Part shown: in pieces, positions 5,232 to 6,668 of the stretch
How positions within the stretch are numbered: the first letter of the stretch is position 1
Layout of the letters: the number at the start of each line of letters is the position of its first letter
Assembly (NCBI GenBank): GCA_964515805.1
Contig: CAZEUZ010000011.1
Coordinates: forward strand, 1 to 6,668
DNA: 6,668 nt
Direction of reading: 5' to 3'
Origin: CAZEUZ01 sp964515805
GTDB taxonomy: Bacteria; Pseudomonadota; Gammaproteobacteria; Pseudomonadales; Cellvibrionaceae
Position numbers and translations under genes: made by a program
Notes under the pieces: model-generated
Database searches by the model: none
What the model was told of the DNA's origin: nothing
Seen by the model: only the letters and a program-made list of their open reading frames with translations

Positions 5232-6551
5232 ATGATAACCAAAAAAGCGCTAATTGTTGATGATTCGAAATTGGCTCAATTTGTTCTCAAAAATATGTTG
5301 TTGGAATATAAACTTGAGGTGGATACCGCAGAATCTGCCGAAGAGGCCCTCGGGTATCTCTCCCATCAAAAACCCAATGTCATTTTTATGGATCATACGA
5401 TGCCGGGCATGGATGGATTGGAAGCGCTTAAAGTCATAAAAAATAACCCCGACACAGCAACTATTCCAGTGATGATGTATACCTCTCAAGGGGATAGCGT
5501 GTATGTTAATCAAGCCAGGGCATTAGGCGCTACAGATATCTTACCTAAACAATTGAAGCCAATAGAGTTGAGGCAAGTATTAGCTAAACTGCATTTAGTC
5601 GACGACCAAAATATTTCAAAACAGTCGACAAAACAGCAAAAAATACGTCCCTCTGTTACTGACAAATCTGCTGCCGACAAAAAAGTAACAGTGAACTCGG
5701 ACATTGAGGAGCTATCAAAGCTTCTGAGAGAGGCTGAAGCCGCTCTAGAAAAAGAAACCTTAAAACAATTTGTTCAACAAGAATTGGAGAAACAACATCG
5801 GCGTTTCACTGCCATATTGCAGAAAATCAGTCATGGCCTCAGTGATCTGACTGCGACAAAAACCGATACAAATAATGACCTAAACGCAGAAAGAGCTTCG
5901 TCGCGATTAGCGAGTTTATTCTGGCCATGCCTATTGTTCGGAGTAATGTTGGTGTTTGGATTGTTGTATTTTCAAATGCAACAATCGTTATCATCATTAA
6001 AACAGTCATATGCAGATACGAGTATTAACACCGCCGACACTGACCAATCATATCACCTTGCTGCCAAAAAGCTGGACAATGATCAGACTGACAGCCTATT
6101 GAAAGGACTGGAGAGTGCAATTAATGTAAATAATACTGTCCCTCTGGAGCAGCCGTTGTTAGGAACGCCTAGCATACAGAAAATTTCTGCCATTACTGAC
6201 CCTTTAAACGCTGCCGCTTTCAATGGTGAAATGCAAATTATCGCTCATACTGGTAGATTTTGCCTACAACGTAACACCAGTGGTGAATTTATGGTTCCCG
6301 CCACTGATACACCTATTGATCAATGTCAAATTATTGAGTCTACCACCACAATCAAACAGATGATGACGACTGAATTCAGCAACTTCATTAATAAATTAAA
6401 TGGTGGTGACGTCGGTTTTCACATTACGGTCGATTCCCATTACGACAATCAGCCATTGGTCAATTACCCCATTATAGAAAGCGATACTACGGCAGGAGAA
6501 TGGAATGCTATTGCACAACAAAATCGTCGGGTAGAGATTATATTTAAGTAA
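5232..6551 (+). CDS. Membrane-anchored response regulator: receiver domain, coiled coil, one transmembrane helix and C-terminal domain of unknown function
   Basis: Residues 1-120 form a CheY-like receiver: acidic pair D10-D11, phosphoacceptor D54 in FMDHTMPGMDG, T84 and K106 are all present, so it should accept phosphate from a histidine kinase. A Lys/Gln/Ser-rich linker (about 122-153) leads to a charged helix likely to form a coiled coil (157-206). A single hydrophobic span follows (about 229-247, WPCLLFGVMLVFGLLYF). Since the receiver must be cytoplasmic, residues 248-439 are predicted to be periplasmic. This part has two cysteines (C344, C365) that could form a disulfide, and ends AQQNRRVEIIFK, like the tail of OmpA-type domains but without their peptidoglycan-binding core. 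There is no DNA-binding, GGDEF, EAL or kinase domain. No partner kinase is in the window. I believe similar proteins occur in other gammaproteobacteria, but I know no function. Confidence 0.85.
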   Translation: MITKKALIVDDSKLAQFVLKNMLLEYKLEVDTAESAEEALGYLSHQKPNVIFMDHTMPGMDGLEALKVIKNNPDTATIPVMMYTSQGDSVYVNQARALGATDILPKQLKPIELRQVLAKLHLVDDQNISKQSTKQQKIRPSVTDKSAADKKVTVNSDIEELSKLLREAEAALEKETLKQFVQQELEKQHRRFTAILQKISHGLSDLTATKTDTNNDLNAERASSRLASLFWPCLLFGVMLVFGLLYFQMQQSLSSLKQSYADTSINTADTDQSYHLAAKKLDNDQTDSLLKGLESAINVNNTVPLEQPLLGTPSIQKISAITDPLNAAAFNGEMQIIAHTGRFCLQRNTSGEFMVPATDTPIDQCQIIESTTTIKQMMTTEFSNFINKLNGGDVGFHITVDSHYDNQPLVNYPIIESDTTAGEWNAIAQQNRRVEIIFK

Positions 6552-6569
6552 CAGCGGGTAAACAGGCAT

Positions 6570-6668
6570 TTGAGGGCCAATTCACGCATTCAAAAATGCA
6601 CTAAATATCAGGTGCTATGGCTGCTTTTCGTCACCATAACTACCCAAGCAACAAGCATAAACGTTAAC
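6570..6668 (+). CDS. Possible start of a secreted protein (partial, 3' end outside window)
   Basis: After the receiver gene's stop the same frame stays open to the right edge. From TTG at 6570 it encodes 33 residues that look like a signal peptide: a basic stretch (RANSRIQKCTKYQ), a hydrophobic core (VLWLLFVTITT) and a possible cleavage region near QATS-INVN. GTG at 6612 is an alternative start but would lose the basic part. The ribosome binding site is weak (AGG shortly before the TTG). No terminator separates it from the receiver gene, so the two may be co-transcribed. The fragment is too short for a family call and could be a chance open frame. Confidence 0.35.
   Translation, partial: MRANSRIQKCTKYQVLWLLFVTITTQATSINVN

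Noticed and set aside
6586..6599. GCATT-CAAA-AATGC hairpin after the receiver gene as a terminator
   Set aside because: Five-base stem with no T-run after it, and it lies inside the possible signal-peptide frame; too weak to call.

Overview
The window looks like a core chromosomal segment of a gammaproteobacterium of moderate GC content. Gene content suggests a marine Cellvibrionales- or Pseudomonas-like lineage: a DUF2333 protein, an nrdR-rib gene block, and a RibB fused to a degenerate RibA domain (RibBX). The lineage is inferred from protein motifs only. No RNA gene, IS element, CRISPR array or phage gene is visible.

Layout: (1) positions 2-985, plus strand, the 3' part of a DUF2333 inner-membrane protein cut by the left edge. 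(2) positions 1006-5046, minus strand, a tight cluster transcribed from right to left: nrdR, ribD, ribE, ribBX, ribH. (3) positions 5047-5231, a divergent intergenic region with a 9-bp tandem repeat and two small inverted repeats. (4) positions 5232-6551, plus strand, a receiver-domain protein with a membrane span and a C-terminal region predicted to be periplasmic. (5) from 6570, plus strand, the possible start of a secreted protein cut by the right edge.

The minus-strand cluster couples the ribonucleotide reductase repressor NrdR to most of riboflavin synthesis. RibD performs deamination and reduction, RibBX supplies 3,4-dihydroxy-2-butanone 4-phosphate, RibH makes lumazine and RibE makes riboflavin. 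The first enzyme of the GTP branch, GTP cyclohydrolase II, is not encoded here, because the RibA-like half of RibBX has lost the zinc and catalytic motifs. A separate ribA is therefore expected elsewhere. The cluster ends at a gene facing it across 20 bp, without the nusB gene that often follows ribH in related bacteria.

The least ordinary gene is the receiver protein at 5232-6551. It has an intact phosphorylation site but, instead of a DNA-binding or enzymatic output domain, it has a coiled coil, one membrane span and about 190 residues likely in the periplasm, ending in an OmpA-like tail. It may carry phosphorylation state from the cytoplasm to the envelope. This is the best lead in the window, although I believe related proteins occur in other gammaproteobacteria.
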